NCBI RefSeq assembly: GCF_020102855.1
Contig: NZ_JADHZD010000002.1
Coordinates: forward strand, 310,001-374,000
Source: Nocardioides lacusdianchii
GTDB lineage: Bacteria; Actinomycetota; Actinomycetes; Propionibacteriales; Nocardioidaceae
DNA length: 64,000 nt
Direction of reading: 5' to 3'
Shown here: positions 7,766 through 15,563 of the stretch, in pieces
How the letters are laid out: the number at the start of each line of letters is the position of its first letter
Position numbering within the stretch: position 1 is the stretch's first letter
Notes under the pieces: generated by a model
Database searches by the model: none
Told to the model about the DNA's origin: nothing
Seen by the model: only the letters and a program-made list of their open reading frames with translations
Translations under genes and position numbers: made by a program

Positions 7766-8914
7766 TCAGCTCGCAGGCGTCAGCCGCAGCAGCCTCCCGG
7801 CGCCCTCGTCCTCGAGCAGCCAGATCGCGCCGTCCGGCCCCTGCTCGACCGCCCGGACCCGCTCCCCGAGGTCGTAGACCTCGGTGTCGGCGGCGCGCTG
7901 CTCCTCGAGGTCGACGCGCACCAGCGCCTCGCCGGAGAGGGCGCCGAGGAAGGCATCGCCCTGCCAGTCGGGGAACATCTCGCCCGAGTAGATCAACAGG
8001 CTGCCCGGAGAGATGCTCGGCGTCCACGACCGCACCGGGGCGGCGTACCCGTCCCCCTCGGCGTGGTCGGGGATCTCGCCGCCGCCGTAGTCGCTGCCGT
8101 CGGACGCCTCGGGCCAGCCGTAGTTGGCGCCCGCCTCGACGAGGTTGAGCTCGTCGCCGCCCTCGGGCCCCATCTCCGAGGACCAGAGCGTGCCGTCGGG
8201 CGCGAACTCGAGGCCGAGCGGGTTGCGGTGACCCCAGCTCCAGATCTCCGCCGTCACACCACCCTCGTCTGCCATCGGGTTGCCCGGCGCGGGCTCGCCG
8301 TCGAGGGTCAGCCGCACGATGGAGCCGAGCGTGTTGGTGGTGTCCTGGGCCGGGTCCTTGAGCTGGCGGTCGCCGGAGGAGACGAAGAGGTGCTCACCGT
8401 CGGGCGAGAACGCCAGCCGGTGGCTGAAGTGGCCGTCGCCGTCGGTCTTCGGGGTCTGGCGCCAGATGACCTCGAGGTCGGTGAGGGCCGGCGCGCCGCC
8501 GGTCTCCAGGCGGGCGCGGCCGACCGCGGCGCCGACTCCCCCGTCGCCGGCCTCGGCCCAGCTGAGGTAGACCAGCCCGTCCTCGGCGTACGTCGGCCCC
8601 GGCAGCACGTCGCCGAGCCCGCCCTGACCCGCGTCGACGACCTCGGGTGTGCCCGCGACCTCGACCCGCTCGCCGGTGTCGGCGTCGCGCAGGTGCAGCG
8701 TGCCGGTGCGCTCGGTGAGCAGCAGGTCCCCGTCGGGCAGGAAGGCCATCGCCCAGGGCTCGTCGAAGCGGTCGACCTCCTCGACCGCGAACGGCCATCC
8801 CTCGTCGTCGGCCGCGGTCACCGGGCCGAGCGCGCCCGAGGAGGCGCTGTCGGCGGAGCACCCTGCGGTGAGCGCAACGACGAGTGCGGCGAGGGCGAGG
8901 GGCGCTGACTTCAT
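7766..8914 (-). CDS. PQQ-dependent sugar dehydrogenase-like lipoprotein (GSDH family)
   Basis: 382 residues. The N-terminus is a lipoprotein signal peptide with lipobox LTAGC at about residues 15-19. The rest is a six-bladed propeller of the glucose/sorbosone dehydrogenase type: DEPWAMAFLPDGDLLLTERTG at blade 1, GQGGLGDVLPGP, DGHFSHRLAFSPDG, and the hallmark WSWGHRNPLGLEFAPDG followed by MGPEGGDELN. These match aldose sugar dehydrogenases that use PQQ to oxidise sugars at the cell surface. No PQQ synthesis genes are in the window, so cofactor supply is unknown. Members without dehydrogenase activity exist, so the reaction is inferred. Confidence 0.85.
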   Translation of the reverse strand: MKSAPLALAALVVALTAGCSADSASSGALGPVTAADDEGWPFAVEEVDRFDEPWAMAFLPDGDLLLTERTGTLHLRDADTGERVEVAGTPEVVDAGQGGLGDVLPGPTYAEDGLVYLSWAEAGDGGVGAAVGRARLETGGAPALTDLEVIWRQTPKTDGDGHFSHRLAFSPDGEHLFVSSGDRQLKDPAQDTTNTLGSIVRLTLDGEPAPGNPMADEGGVTAEIWSWGHRNPLGLEFAPDGTLWSSEMGPEGGDELNLVEAGANYGWPEASDGSDYGGGEIPDHAEGDGYAAPVRSWTPSISPGSLLIYSGEMFPDWQGDAFLGALSGEALVRVDLEEQRAADTEVYDLGERVRAVEQGPDGAIWLLEDEGAGRLLRLTPAS

Positions 8915-8958
8915 GCGTCCATCGTGCGCGCAGCGGCCAACCCCGGCGGCGTACGTCC

Positions 8959-8964
8959 TAGGGT
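8959..8964 (+). promoter_or_regulatory. Leaderless -10 element (TAGGGT)
   Basis: TAGGGT lies six bases before ATG 8971, in the 56-base divergent gap between the sugar dehydrogenase and deaminase genes. Confidence 0.5.
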
Positions 8965-8970
8965 CGGCGG

Positions 8971-9465
8971 ATGGAACCCACCGACCTCTCCCCCGCCGAC
9001 CTGACGCACCTGCGCCGCTGCGTCGACCTCGCCCGCGAGGCGCTCGAGGCCGGCGACGAGCCGTTCGGCTCCGTGCTGGTGGGCCCGGACGGCGGGGTGC
9101 TGGCCGAGGAGCGCAACCGCACCGGTGCCGGTGACCAGACCCGCCACCCCGAGCTCGACCTGGCCCGCTGGGCCGCCGCGCACGTCGCTCCGCAGCTGCG
9201 CGCGGACTGCACGGTCTACACCTCCGGCGAGCACTGCCCGATGTGCGCGGCCGGCCACGCCTGGGTCGGCCTGGGGCGGATCGTGTACGCCGGGTCGACC
9301 GCGCAGCTCGTCGAGTGGCGCCGCGAGTGGGGGCTGGCGCCCGGCCCGGTGCTGCCGCTGGCGATCAACGCCGTCGCGCCGGACCTGCCCGTGGTGGGCC
9401 CGGCGCCCGGGCTGGCCGAGGAGCTGCGCGAGCTGCACCGACGCAGCGCGAGCCGACCCGCCTGA
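8971..9465 (+). CDS. Nucleoside/guanine deaminase-family protein
   Basis: 164 residues from ATG 8971. The zinc-dependent cytidine-deaminase-like fold is shown by H59-P60-E61 (the usual motif is HAE; the middle residue varies) and C89-P-M-C92, giving the three zinc ligands plus the proton-shuttle glutamate. DEPFGSVLVGPDG matches the first strand of guanine deaminases and TadA-like proteins. Usual PCPMC is EHCPMC here. The substrate could be guanine, a nucleoside or another aminoheterocycle. The start is supported by a TAGGGT hexamer six bases upstream. Confidence 0.8.
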   Translation: MEPTDLSPADLTHLRRCVDLAREALEAGDEPFGSVLVGPDGGVLAEERNRTGAGDQTRHPELDLARWAAAHVAPQLRADCTVYTSGEHCPMCAAGHAWVGLGRIVYAGSTAQLVEWRREWGLAPGPVLPLAINAVAPDLPVVGPAPGLAEELRELHRRSASRPA

Positions 9466-9521
9466 CGGTCCCGCCACCCGATGAGGTGGGCCGGCACCCA
9501 CCGCCACGGTAGGAAGGAGCC

Positions 9522-10418
9522 ATGCGCATCCTCTTCACCGGCGGCAGCGGCAAGGCCGGAAAGCACGTCGCCCCCTACCTCGCCGAGCAGGGCCACCATG
9601 TCACCAACGCCGACCTCGTCCCCCTGGGCCACCCCGACGTCTCGGACCTCCGCGTCGACCTCACCGACACCGGCGAGGTCTACTCCGCGCTCGCCGGGCT
9701 CGCCACCTTCGACGAGCTCGACCTGGCCGAGAAGCCGACGTACGACGCCGTCGTGCACTTCGCCGCGGTGCCCGCGATCCTGCTGCGCCCGGACTCGGCG
9801 ACGTACGCCACCAACGTGCTCAGCACCTACAACGTGCTCGAGGCCGCGACCCGCCTCGGCATCCGCAAGGTCGTCTTCGCCTCGTCCGAGACGACCTACG
9901 GCGTGTGCTTCGCGCAGGGCGAGCGCAAGCCGCTCTACGTCCCGGTCGACGAGGAGCACCCGACGGTCCCCGAGGACTCCTACGCGATGTCGAAGGTCGC
10001 CAACGAGGTGACCGCACGGTCCTTCCAGGCGCGCACCGGGGCCGACATCTACGGCCTGCGGATCAACAACGTCATCGAGCCGCACGAGTACGCCGAGATG
10101 TTCCCGCCGTTCCTCACCGACGCAGGCCTGCGGCGACGCAACATCTTCGCCTACATCGACGTGCGCGACCTCGGCCAGATGGTGCAGCGCTGCCTCGAGA
10201 CCGACGGCCTCGGCTACGAGGTCTTCAACGTCGCCAACGCCGACATGTCGGTCGCCGCGACGACCGACGAGGTCATCGAGCAGTTCTACGACGGCGTCGA
10301 GGTACGCCGCGAGATGGGCCGCGACGAGACGTTCTACGCCATCGACAAGGCGCGCGAGCTCGTCGGGTTCGACCCGCAGCACTCGTGGCGCGACGTGCTG
10401 GACGACCCGCGGGCCTGA
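9522..10418 (+). CDS. NAD-dependent epimerase/dehydratase (extended SDR)
   Basis: 298 residues from ATG 9522, with AAGGAG upstream. The Rossmann nucleotide-binding loop is TGGSGKAG near the N-terminus, the active-site pair is YAMSK (Tyr and Lys of the SDR family), and FASSETTYG supplies the catalytic Ser/Thr region. This layout resembles UDP-sugar epimerases and uronate dehydrogenases, and the short C-terminal half favours a sugar or sugar-acid substrate. It stands alone; its stop is three bases from the convergent hydrolase gene. Confidence 0.82.
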   Translation: MRILFTGGSGKAGKHVAPYLAEQGHHVTNADLVPLGHPDVSDLRVDLTDTGEVYSALAGLATFDELDLAEKPTYDAVVHFAAVPAILLRPDSATYATNVLSTYNVLEAATRLGIRKVVFASSETTYGVCFAQGERKPLYVPVDEEHPTVPEDSYAMSKVANEVTARSFQARTGADIYGLRINNVIEPHEYAEMFPPFLTDAGLRRRNIFAYIDVRDLGQMVQRCLETDGLGYEVFNVANADMSVAATTDEVIEQFYDGVEVRREMGRDETFYAIDKARELVGFDPQHSWRDVLDDPRA

Positions 10419-10421
10419 GCC

Positions 10422-11057
10422 CTAGCCGCTGAAGGCGGCGCGCCCCTGGGTCGCCGACGTGCCGAGGTCGTTCTTCGGCAGTGCCTCGCCGGCCCGGACC
10501 GCGTGAGCCCAGGCGTGGGTGGTGGCCACGGCGGCGAAGTTCGAGTGCAGCAGCACCATCAGCGTCTCGTGGAGGGTCTCGGCTGACACCTGACCCTGCT
10601 CGTTGGCGAGGTGGATCGCTCCGGTCGCGTCGGAGAGCACCTCGGCGGCCAGGCCGAGCCCCTCGGCCTCGACCGCGGTGGCGATGTCGCAGTTGTTGGT
10701 CATGAAGCCGACGATCGTGACCGTGTCGACGCCCTGGCCGGCCAGCCACGCGGCGACGTCGGTGCCGGCGAAGACGCTGCCGTTCTGCTTCGTGGCCCGC
10801 TTCCACGACGGGTCGAGCCGCGCCTCCACCTCGGGGTGCAGCGCCCAGCCGGCGGACCCGACGGCGAAGACGGGCGCGCCCTCGGGGTATTCGTGCTGCA
10901 CCACCACGACGGGGATGTCGTGCTCCTGGGCAAGGTCCATCGCCCGCACGACGTGGGCGAGCGACTCCTCCCGCGGCGGGTGCTGGACCTGCAGCGGCCC
11001 GTCGAAGTACTCCTGCTGGACGTCCACGACGACAAGGGCGCGGCGGGGGGTGCTCAT
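10422..11057 (-). CDS. Isochorismatase-family cysteine hydrolase
   Basis: 211 residues from ATG at 11057, behind GAGGAG. The catalytic triad of the family is visible: D12 (VVVDVQQEYFDG), K90 (ATKQNGSVF) and nucleophile C123 (GFMTNNCDIATA), with the usual cis-peptide-like VGFMTNN before the cysteine. Members hydrolyse isochorismate, nicotinamide or N-carbamoyl compounds; the TNNCD nucleophile context is that of cysteine hydrolases. The specific substrate is unknown and no pathway genes adjoin. Confidence 0.82.
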   Translation of the reverse strand: MSTPRRALVVVDVQQEYFDGPLQVQHPPREESLAHVVRAMDLAQEHDIPVVVVQHEYPEGAPVFAVGSAGWALHPEVEARLDPSWKRATKQNGSVFAGTDVAAWLAGQGVDTVTIVGFMTNNCDIATAVEAEGLGLAAEVLSDATGAIHLANEQGQVSAETLHETLMVLLHSNFAAVATTHAWAHAVRAGEALPKNDLGTSATQGRAAFSG

Positions 11058-11130
11058 GGGATCTCCTCGGCTGGCGAACGGCGGTCACGGCCATCCTGCC
11101 GCAGGGGCCCTGACCAGGTGGCCAGGAACG

Positions 11131-11167
11131 ACAGGAGTCCCGGACCCATCGGGCCCGGGACTCCTGT
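11131..11167 (-). terminator. Strong hairpin terminator after the HesB-like gene
   Basis: A perfect 13-bp stem (11131-11143 with 11155-11167; arm ACAGGAGTCCCGG) with an 11-base loop lies 14 bases downstream of the HesB-like stop. There is no T-run, as is common for actinobacterial terminators. It separates the HesB-like gene from the isochorismatase-family gene on the same strand. Confidence 0.7.
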
Positions 11168-11180
11168 GTGGTGCGGTCGA

Positions 11181-11456
11181 TCAGGCCTGCTGGCCCAGCG
11201 CGAACTGGATGTTGCCCTCCTCGTCCACGCCTCCGTCCAGGATCTTGTCGGCGAGCAGCTCCGACGCCTGGCCGTCGACGTAGACGGTGGCACCGTCCTG
11301 CTCGAGCACGATGTCGTCGGCCGCGGCCTGGTCGGCAGGGCTCACGGACATGGACTGCCCGTCGGCCTCCGTGGCGATGCGGAGCGCGGAGATACCCGGC
11401 ACCTCGTCGGCAAGCTTCTTCACGATCTCGGTCACGTTCTCGGTGAGAGCAAGCAT
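11181..11456 (-). CDS. HesB/IscA-like protein without cysteines
   Basis: 91 residues from the ATG ending at 11456, behind GGAAGGAG. The arrangement (ALTENVTEIVKKL, then ADQAAADDIVLEQDGATVYVD and DEEGNIQFALG) matches small actinobacterial proteins annotated as HesB-like Fe-S assembly proteins. It contains no cysteine at all, so it cannot hold an Fe-S cluster through the Cys-x-Gly-Cys motif of true A-type carriers; a different role is likely. It is a single-gene unit: a hairpin terminator follows and an 108-base gap precedes. Confidence 0.7.
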   Translation of the reverse strand: MLALTENVTEIVKKLADEVPGISALRIATEADGQSMSVSPADQAAADDIVLEQDGATVYVDGQASELLADKILDGGVDEEGNIQFALGQQA

Positions 11457-11564
11457 GGGCTCTCCTTCCGAATAGCGAATGTGTCACCTCCACCATCACG
11501 CGGACCGCGCGAGCAGGCAAACCGAGATCGCTCGTCGGGGTGTGCTCGGCGCGAGCGAGGAGGC

Positions 11565-12371
11565 TCAGGCGACGAAGGCGATCAGCTGGTCCCACTGCGC
11601 GAGCAGCACTGCCAGGTGCGGCAGGTCGCGCAGCTCGACGCGTGCGCCGGGAATGCGGGCGGCGAGCGCGAGCCCCTGCGACACCGGTGTCCCGTCGCCG
11701 TCGACCGTGCCGTAGTGCAGCAGCGTCGGGCACTCGATCAGCTCGGGCGCGTGGTCCCACGCGGAGAAGGCGAGCGCGGCGTCGCGGAGGTATCCGCTCG
11801 GGTCGTCCAGGGCCTCCCTGGCGGCGGCCGCGTGCTGGCCCGGAGTACGACGGGCCAGGGAGGCGGAGGCGCCGCCGTCGAGCAGCGCCGCCCACCTGTT
11901 CCCGAGCGTCTCGTCGTCCGGGTCGTCGCCGACGATGCCGGCCCGCCACGCCAGGAACTCGGGGGCGTACCTCTCGACCTTCTCCGACACGCTGCCCTCG
12001 TCCGTGCGCACCTGCGTCTCGACGAGCACGAGGGCCCGCACCCGGTCGGGGTGGCGCGCGCCGGCCACAGCGGCGTACGTCCCTCCGATCGACATCCCGA
12101 TCAGTCCGAACCTCCCGTGCCCCAGCCGTTCGGCCACCTCGACCAGGTCGTCGGCCACGCTTGCCTGCGTCGAGGCGTACGGCGTCGAGGCGCCGTACCC
12201 GGGACGGTTGATGCTGACGAGCCGGACGCCTGCGCGCGCCGCCGCGTCCGCGCCCGACGTGGCGACGAGCCGGCTGTCGGGACAACCGGGCAGGAGCAGC
12301 ACCAACCGCCCGTCGGGATCGCCTCCCGACCACACCTGGACGGTCCGGCCGTCACGCATCTCGAGGAGCAT
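11565..12371 (-). CDS. Alpha/beta hydrolase
   Basis: 268 residues. The nucleophile elbow is GMSIGG with S94, the oxyanion region is LLLPGCPDSRL, and the C-terminal LRDLPHLAVLL supplies a plausible catalytic His. A lid region runs from about 125 to 200. No specific substrate can be assigned. The start (ATG at 12369-12371) follows a TAGCCT hexamer by six bases. The gene is divergent from the DinB gene, with a 40-base gap. Confidence 0.8.
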   Translation of the reverse strand: MLLEMRDGRTVQVWSGGDPDGRLVLLLPGCPDSRLVATSGADAAARAGVRLVSINRPGYGASTPYASTQASVADDLVEVAERLGHGRFGLIGMSIGGTYAAVAGARHPDRVRALVLVETQVRTDEGSVSEKVERYAPEFLAWRAGIVGDDPDDETLGNRWAALLDGGASASLARRTPGQHAAAAREALDDPSGYLRDAALAFSAWDHAPELIECPTLLHYGTVDGDGTPVSQGLALAARIPGARVELRDLPHLAVLLAQWDQLIAFVA

Positions 12372-12377
12372 TCGGCG

Positions 12378-12383
12378 AGGCTA
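12378..12383 (-). promoter_or_regulatory. Leaderless -10 element (TAGCCT)
   Basis: On the minus strand TAGCCT stands six bases from the hydrolase ATG at 12371. It lies in the short divergent gap, close to the CATGAT hexamer six bases before the DinB start. Confidence 0.5.
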
Positions 12384-12411
12384 GCCGGGACCGAGGGTCC
12401 ATGATGAGGCG

Positions 12412-13140
12412 ATGACGACCTCTCCGGGCAGCAACGACTTCGAGGGCAGGACCTTCGTCCGCACGAGCTTCAAGGGTGCGACCCTGCGCTTCTCCGACGT
12501 CAGCGGCGTCACCATGCGCAGCGTCGACGTCGACGGGCTCGACATCGACAGCCACGACCTCTTCATGGGCAGCCTCGTCGTCAACGGCGTCGACGTGGTG
12601 CCGCTCGTCGAGGCCGAGCTCAACCGGCGCTTCCCCGGCCGCGAGCTGCAGAAGGCGCAGACGCCGGAGGGACTCCGGGAGGGCTGGGTCGCGGTGCAGG
12701 CCGCGTGGGCCACGACGGTCACCGAGACCCCTCCCGAGCTGGTGGACGCCCACGTCGAGGACGAGTGGTCGCTGACGCAGACGCTGCGCCACCTCGTCCT
12801 GGCGACCGACACCTGGCTCCGCGGCGGGATCATGCGGGTGGAGCAGCCCTTCCACGAGATCGGCCAGATCTTCGACGGCGCCGAGGGCATGGGCTTCGAC
12901 ACCTCGATCTTCCGCGCCGACGAGCCGACCTTCGAGGAGGTCCTCGCCGTGCGGGCCGAGCGCCAGCAGATGGTCACCGACTTCCTGGCCGGCGTGACGC
13001 CGGAGCAGCTCGCCGAGGAGCGCGACGACCCCTGGGGCTTCGACTGGCACCCGACCGTCGGCGACTGCCTGCGCGTGATCCTCGAGGAGGAGTGGGCGCA
13101 CCTGCGCTACATACGCCGGGACCTGGCGCTGCTGGCGTGA
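12412..13140 (+). CDS. DinB-like protein with N-terminal pentapeptide-type segment
   Basis: 242 residues from ATG 12412. Residues 9-48 (FEGRTFVRTSFKGATLRFSD and on) resemble a short pentapeptide-repeat coil. The remainder is a DinB four-helix bundle with the three expected metal-binding histidines: TLRHLVLATDTWL, FDWHPTVGDCL and EEEWAHLRYIRRDL. DinB/YfiT proteins in actinobacteria include mycothiol-dependent transferases and isomerases. The fusion order is seen in several actinobacterial annotations, but the reaction is unknown. A CATGAT hexamer six bases upstream may be its promoter. Confidence 0.8.
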   Translation: MTTSPGSNDFEGRTFVRTSFKGATLRFSDVSGVTMRSVDVDGLDIDSHDLFMGSLVVNGVDVVPLVEAELNRRFPGRELQKAQTPEGLREGWVAVQAAWATTVTETPPELVDAHVEDEWSLTQTLRHLVLATDTWLRGGIMRVEQPFHEIGQIFDGAEGMGFDTSIFRADEPTFEEVLAVRAERQQMVTDFLAGVTPEQLAEERDDPWGFDWHPTVGDCLRVILEEEWAHLRYIRRDLALLA

Positions 13141-13244
13141 GTCGGGCCTGAGGGTCGGAGCGGCAGTGACCCCTAGAGTGGCGAGGCTCGTGGTGGTCCC
13201 GGGTCGACCCCGGATTGCCACCCACCTACCCGCGAAGGAACGCC

Positions 13245-14201
13245 ATGTGCCGAGTGCTCGCCTACATCGGGCCCGAGATCCCTCTCGAGAGCCTGCTGCT
13301 CACGCCGTCGAACAGCCTCATCAACCAGGCCCTGGAGCCGGAGCGCTACCCGGACCTTCACCTCGCCGGCTGGGGCTTCGGCGCCTGGAGCGAGCACCTG
13401 CTGAAGCCGGAGGACCCCTTCATCTACCGCCGGCCCATGGCTGCGTTCTACGACGACAACGCCACGCGCATGATCCCCAGCCTCCAGGCGAGCACGATGC
13501 TCGGCCACGTGCGGGCAGCGGCGTACGACTCGAAGGTGGTGATGGTCGACGAGAACTGCCACCCCTACTCCTTCGAGGAGACCCCCTGGATCCTCGCCCA
13601 GAACGGCGACCTGCCGAACTGGATGCTCCTGCAGAGGGAGCTGCTGCAGCACTGCGAGGACAGGTACCTCACGCAGATGCGCGGCACGACCGACACGGAG
13701 TTCCTCTACGTGCTCCTGCTCTCCCTGCTCGAGGGCGACACCGACGAGGACGTGCAGCGTGCGGTCGAGAAGATGGTCACGCTCATCGCCCGCGCGATGG
13801 CCGATCTCGACCTCCGCGCCCTGGCCAAGCTGAAGATGGCGCTGGTGACGCCGAACCGGATCATCGGGATCAACACCGGTCTCGGGCACCACGGCGAGAC
13901 CGACCCGGCCGGTGACTGGAGGGAGCTGCGCAAGGCCGACCCCGGCACGGACGACTTCGCCCTCTCGATGCTGCTGGAGCCGATGTACATGACGATGGGT
14001 AGCAACTTCGAGCACGACCTGACCTCGTTCAGCTTCGAGACGAGCGGCGAGGAGGGCGCGACGGCTGCCATCTTCGCCTCGGAGGAGCTGACGGAGGACA
14101 CCGACGGCTGGTCCTCGCTCGAGTTCGGCGAGATCGTGTTCCTCGAGAAGTCGGACGGGAGCATCAGCCGGACCGTGAACCGCCTGGAGGTCCAGGGCTA
14201 G
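13245..14201 (+). CDS. Class II glutamine amidotransferase (YafJ/EgtC-like)
   Basis: 318 residues from ATG 13245, behind GAAGGA. After Met removal the second residue is Cys (MCRVLAYIG), the N-terminal nucleophile of Ntn hydrolases, followed by the amidotransferase features AGWGFGAW, GHVRAA and NGDL. This is the EgtC/YafJ type with no fused synthase domain. EgtC hydrolyses a gamma-glutamyl intermediate in ergothioneine synthesis, but no other egt gene is nearby, so the substrate is open. An upstream in-frame ATG at 13215 lacks a ribosome binding site. Confidence 0.83.
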   Translation: MCRVLAYIGPEIPLESLLLTPSNSLINQALEPERYPDLHLAGWGFGAWSEHLLKPEDPFIYRRPMAAFYDDNATRMIPSLQASTMLGHVRAAAYDSKVVMVDENCHPYSFEETPWILAQNGDLPNWMLLQRELLQHCEDRYLTQMRGTTDTEFLYVLLLSLLEGDTDEDVQRAVEKMVTLIARAMADLDLRALAKLKMALVTPNRIIGINTGLGHHGETDPAGDWRELRKADPGTDDFALSMLLEPMYMTMGSNFEHDLTSFSFETSGEEGATAAIFASEELTEDTDGWSSLEFGEIVFLEKSDGSISRTVNRLEVQG

Positions 14202-14211
14202 GGGCGGGTCC

Positions 14212-14217
14212 TAGTCT
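14212..14217 (+). promoter_or_regulatory. Leaderless -10 element (TAGTCT)
   Basis: TAGTCT is six bases before ATG 14224, so the damaged DsbA-fold gene still has an intact promoter-like element. Confidence 0.45.
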
Positions 14218-14223
14218 CGATCC

Positions 14224-14964
14224 ATGGCTTCTGACATCCACTTCTACTTCGATCCGGTGTGCCCCTTCTGCTGGCTGACGAGCAAGTGGGTCCGGATGGT
14301 TCAGGCCGAGCGCGACCTGTCGGTGGACTAGCGCTTCATCTCGCTTCGCCTGATCAACGAGCACATCGACTACGACGCCCACTTCCCGCCGGAGTACGAG
14401 GCGGGCCACACCGCCGGCTTGCGCCTGTTGCGCGTCGCCGCCCGGGCCCGTCACGATCACGGCGCCGAGACCGTGGACATCCTCCAGGCTGCGCTCGGAG
14501 CGCACATCTTCGACACCCCGCCGGCAGCGACCGCGGACGACGAGGCCGACCGCCACCGGCACGGCACGAGGGAGTTCCTCGAGCCCGTCCTCAGTGAGGT
14601 CGGCCTGCCCGCCGAGCTCGCCGACGCCCTCGACGACACCTCTTGGGACGACGCGATCCGCGCGGACGGCGACGAGGCGCGCGCCCTGACCGGCAAGGAC
14701 GTCGGCACGCCGATCATCCACTTCGAGCCGCCGGACGGCGTGGCGTTCTTCGGCCCCGTGATCAGCCGGCTCCCCGAGCCCGAGCAGGCCGGCGAGCTGT
14801 GGGACCACGTGGTCGGCCTGGCCCGTTTCCCCGGCTTCGCCGAGCTCAAGCGCAGCCTGCGCGAGCGACCGCAGCTGATCGGTTTCGGCGTGGACCCCGA
14901 CACCGTCGGCAAGCAGGAGGACTGGCACGGCGGCAGCCGCCGGCAGAGGAGTGAGCGCGGATGA
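14224..14964 (+). pseudogene. DsbA-fold (mycothiol-dependent nitroreductase-like) gene interrupted by in-frame TAG
   Basis: One continuous frame of 246 codons plus stop, broken only by TAG at 14329-14331 (codon 36). Before it is a thioredoxin/DsbA start, FYFDPVCPFCWLTSKWV, with a CPFC active site; after it comes RFISLRLINEH and a normal DsbA-fold helical domain (AALGAHIFDTPP, GKDVGTPIIHF, FGPVISRLP). In relatives such as Rv2466c the position is a tryptophan (V-x-W-RFxSL), so TGG to TAG is the likely lesion. No frameshift is seen. It is likely a recent nonsense pseudogene, or a sequencing error. Downstream internal starts would lack the active site. The last codon overlaps the next ORF as ATGA. 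Confidence 0.8.
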
Positions 14965-15293
14965 CACAGCCGACACAGTCACGGACCCATCAGGACAGCG
15001 TCGTCGTCGCGGCCGAGCGCGGCCGCGAGTTCGCCTGGGTGGTGGGCCAGGGCTTCGTGCGGTGGGGCTTCGTCCTCGAGGCGGAGGGAGCGGGCACGCG
15101 GCTGACCGAGACGTGGGAGTTCCTCCCGGCAGGTCAGTCGATGTTCGCGGAGAAGTACGGCGACCGGGCCGCGGACGAGATCGAGGACCGCACCCGGCAC
15201 GCCCACACCGGGATCCCCCGGACGCTCGCCGCGATCAAGCAGGTCGCCGAGACGGGCGCTGGCCGAGCCGGAAGCCCACTCCCCCGGCGATGA
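14961..15293 (+). pseudogene. Truncated SRPBCC (START-like) gene, probable remnant
   Basis: 110 residues. After a normal SRPBCC start (MTQPTQSRT) the sequence jumps to what is the C-terminal half of the family: SVVVAAERGREFAWVVG, GFVRWGFVLEAEG and GTRLTETWEFLP. Usual SRPBCC proteins have about 60-70 more residues here (the first strands and helices that line the pocket), so an internal deletion is inferred. The tail after KQVAE runs 59 bases over the end of the opposite-strand gene. Its ATG overlaps the stop of the interrupted DsbA-fold gene, so both members of the pair look decayed. Confidence 0.6.
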
Positions 15294-15525
15294 CCACCAG
15301 CCCGAGCGCCACGGCCGCTGCGCCGGCCACCTGCCATCGCGACACGATGAGGGCTGACCCACTGGAGATGGGGTCGCTCCAGCCCATGTGCCAGTCGGGG
15401 TCGTCGCTCAGCGGCGTGTAGGCGAACCACCCGAAGTCGTCGGGACCGGCCTGGGCGGACAGCATGACCACGACGCCGCCACACACCAGCACGAGGCCCA
15501 GGACCCACCACAGATGACGACGCAT
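15235..15525 (-). CDS. Small membrane protein, hypothetical
   Basis: 96 residues from the ATG ending at 15525. Two hydrophobic helices (HLWWVLGLVLVCGGVVVML near the start and WQVAGAAAVALGLVVIAGGVGF near the end) flank a short acidic outer loop (DDPDWHMGW). No family recognised. A GATACT hexamer lies six bases upstream. The 3' end overlaps the truncated SRPBCC frame. Confidence 0.6.
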   Translation of the reverse strand: MRRHLWWVLGLVLVCGGVVVMLSAQAGPDDFGWFAYTPLSDDPDWHMGWSDPISSGSALIVSRWQVAGAAAVALGLVVIAGGVGFRLGQRPSRRPA

Positions 15526-15563
15526 GCGGCGAGTATCGCCGACCGCCGTGGAATGCTGCGGAC

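Noticed and set aside
14329..14331. TAG as a recoded (pyrrolysine-type) codon
   Set aside because: No pylT or pylS is seen, other genes use TAG as a normal stop, and relatives have Trp here; a nonsense change is simpler.
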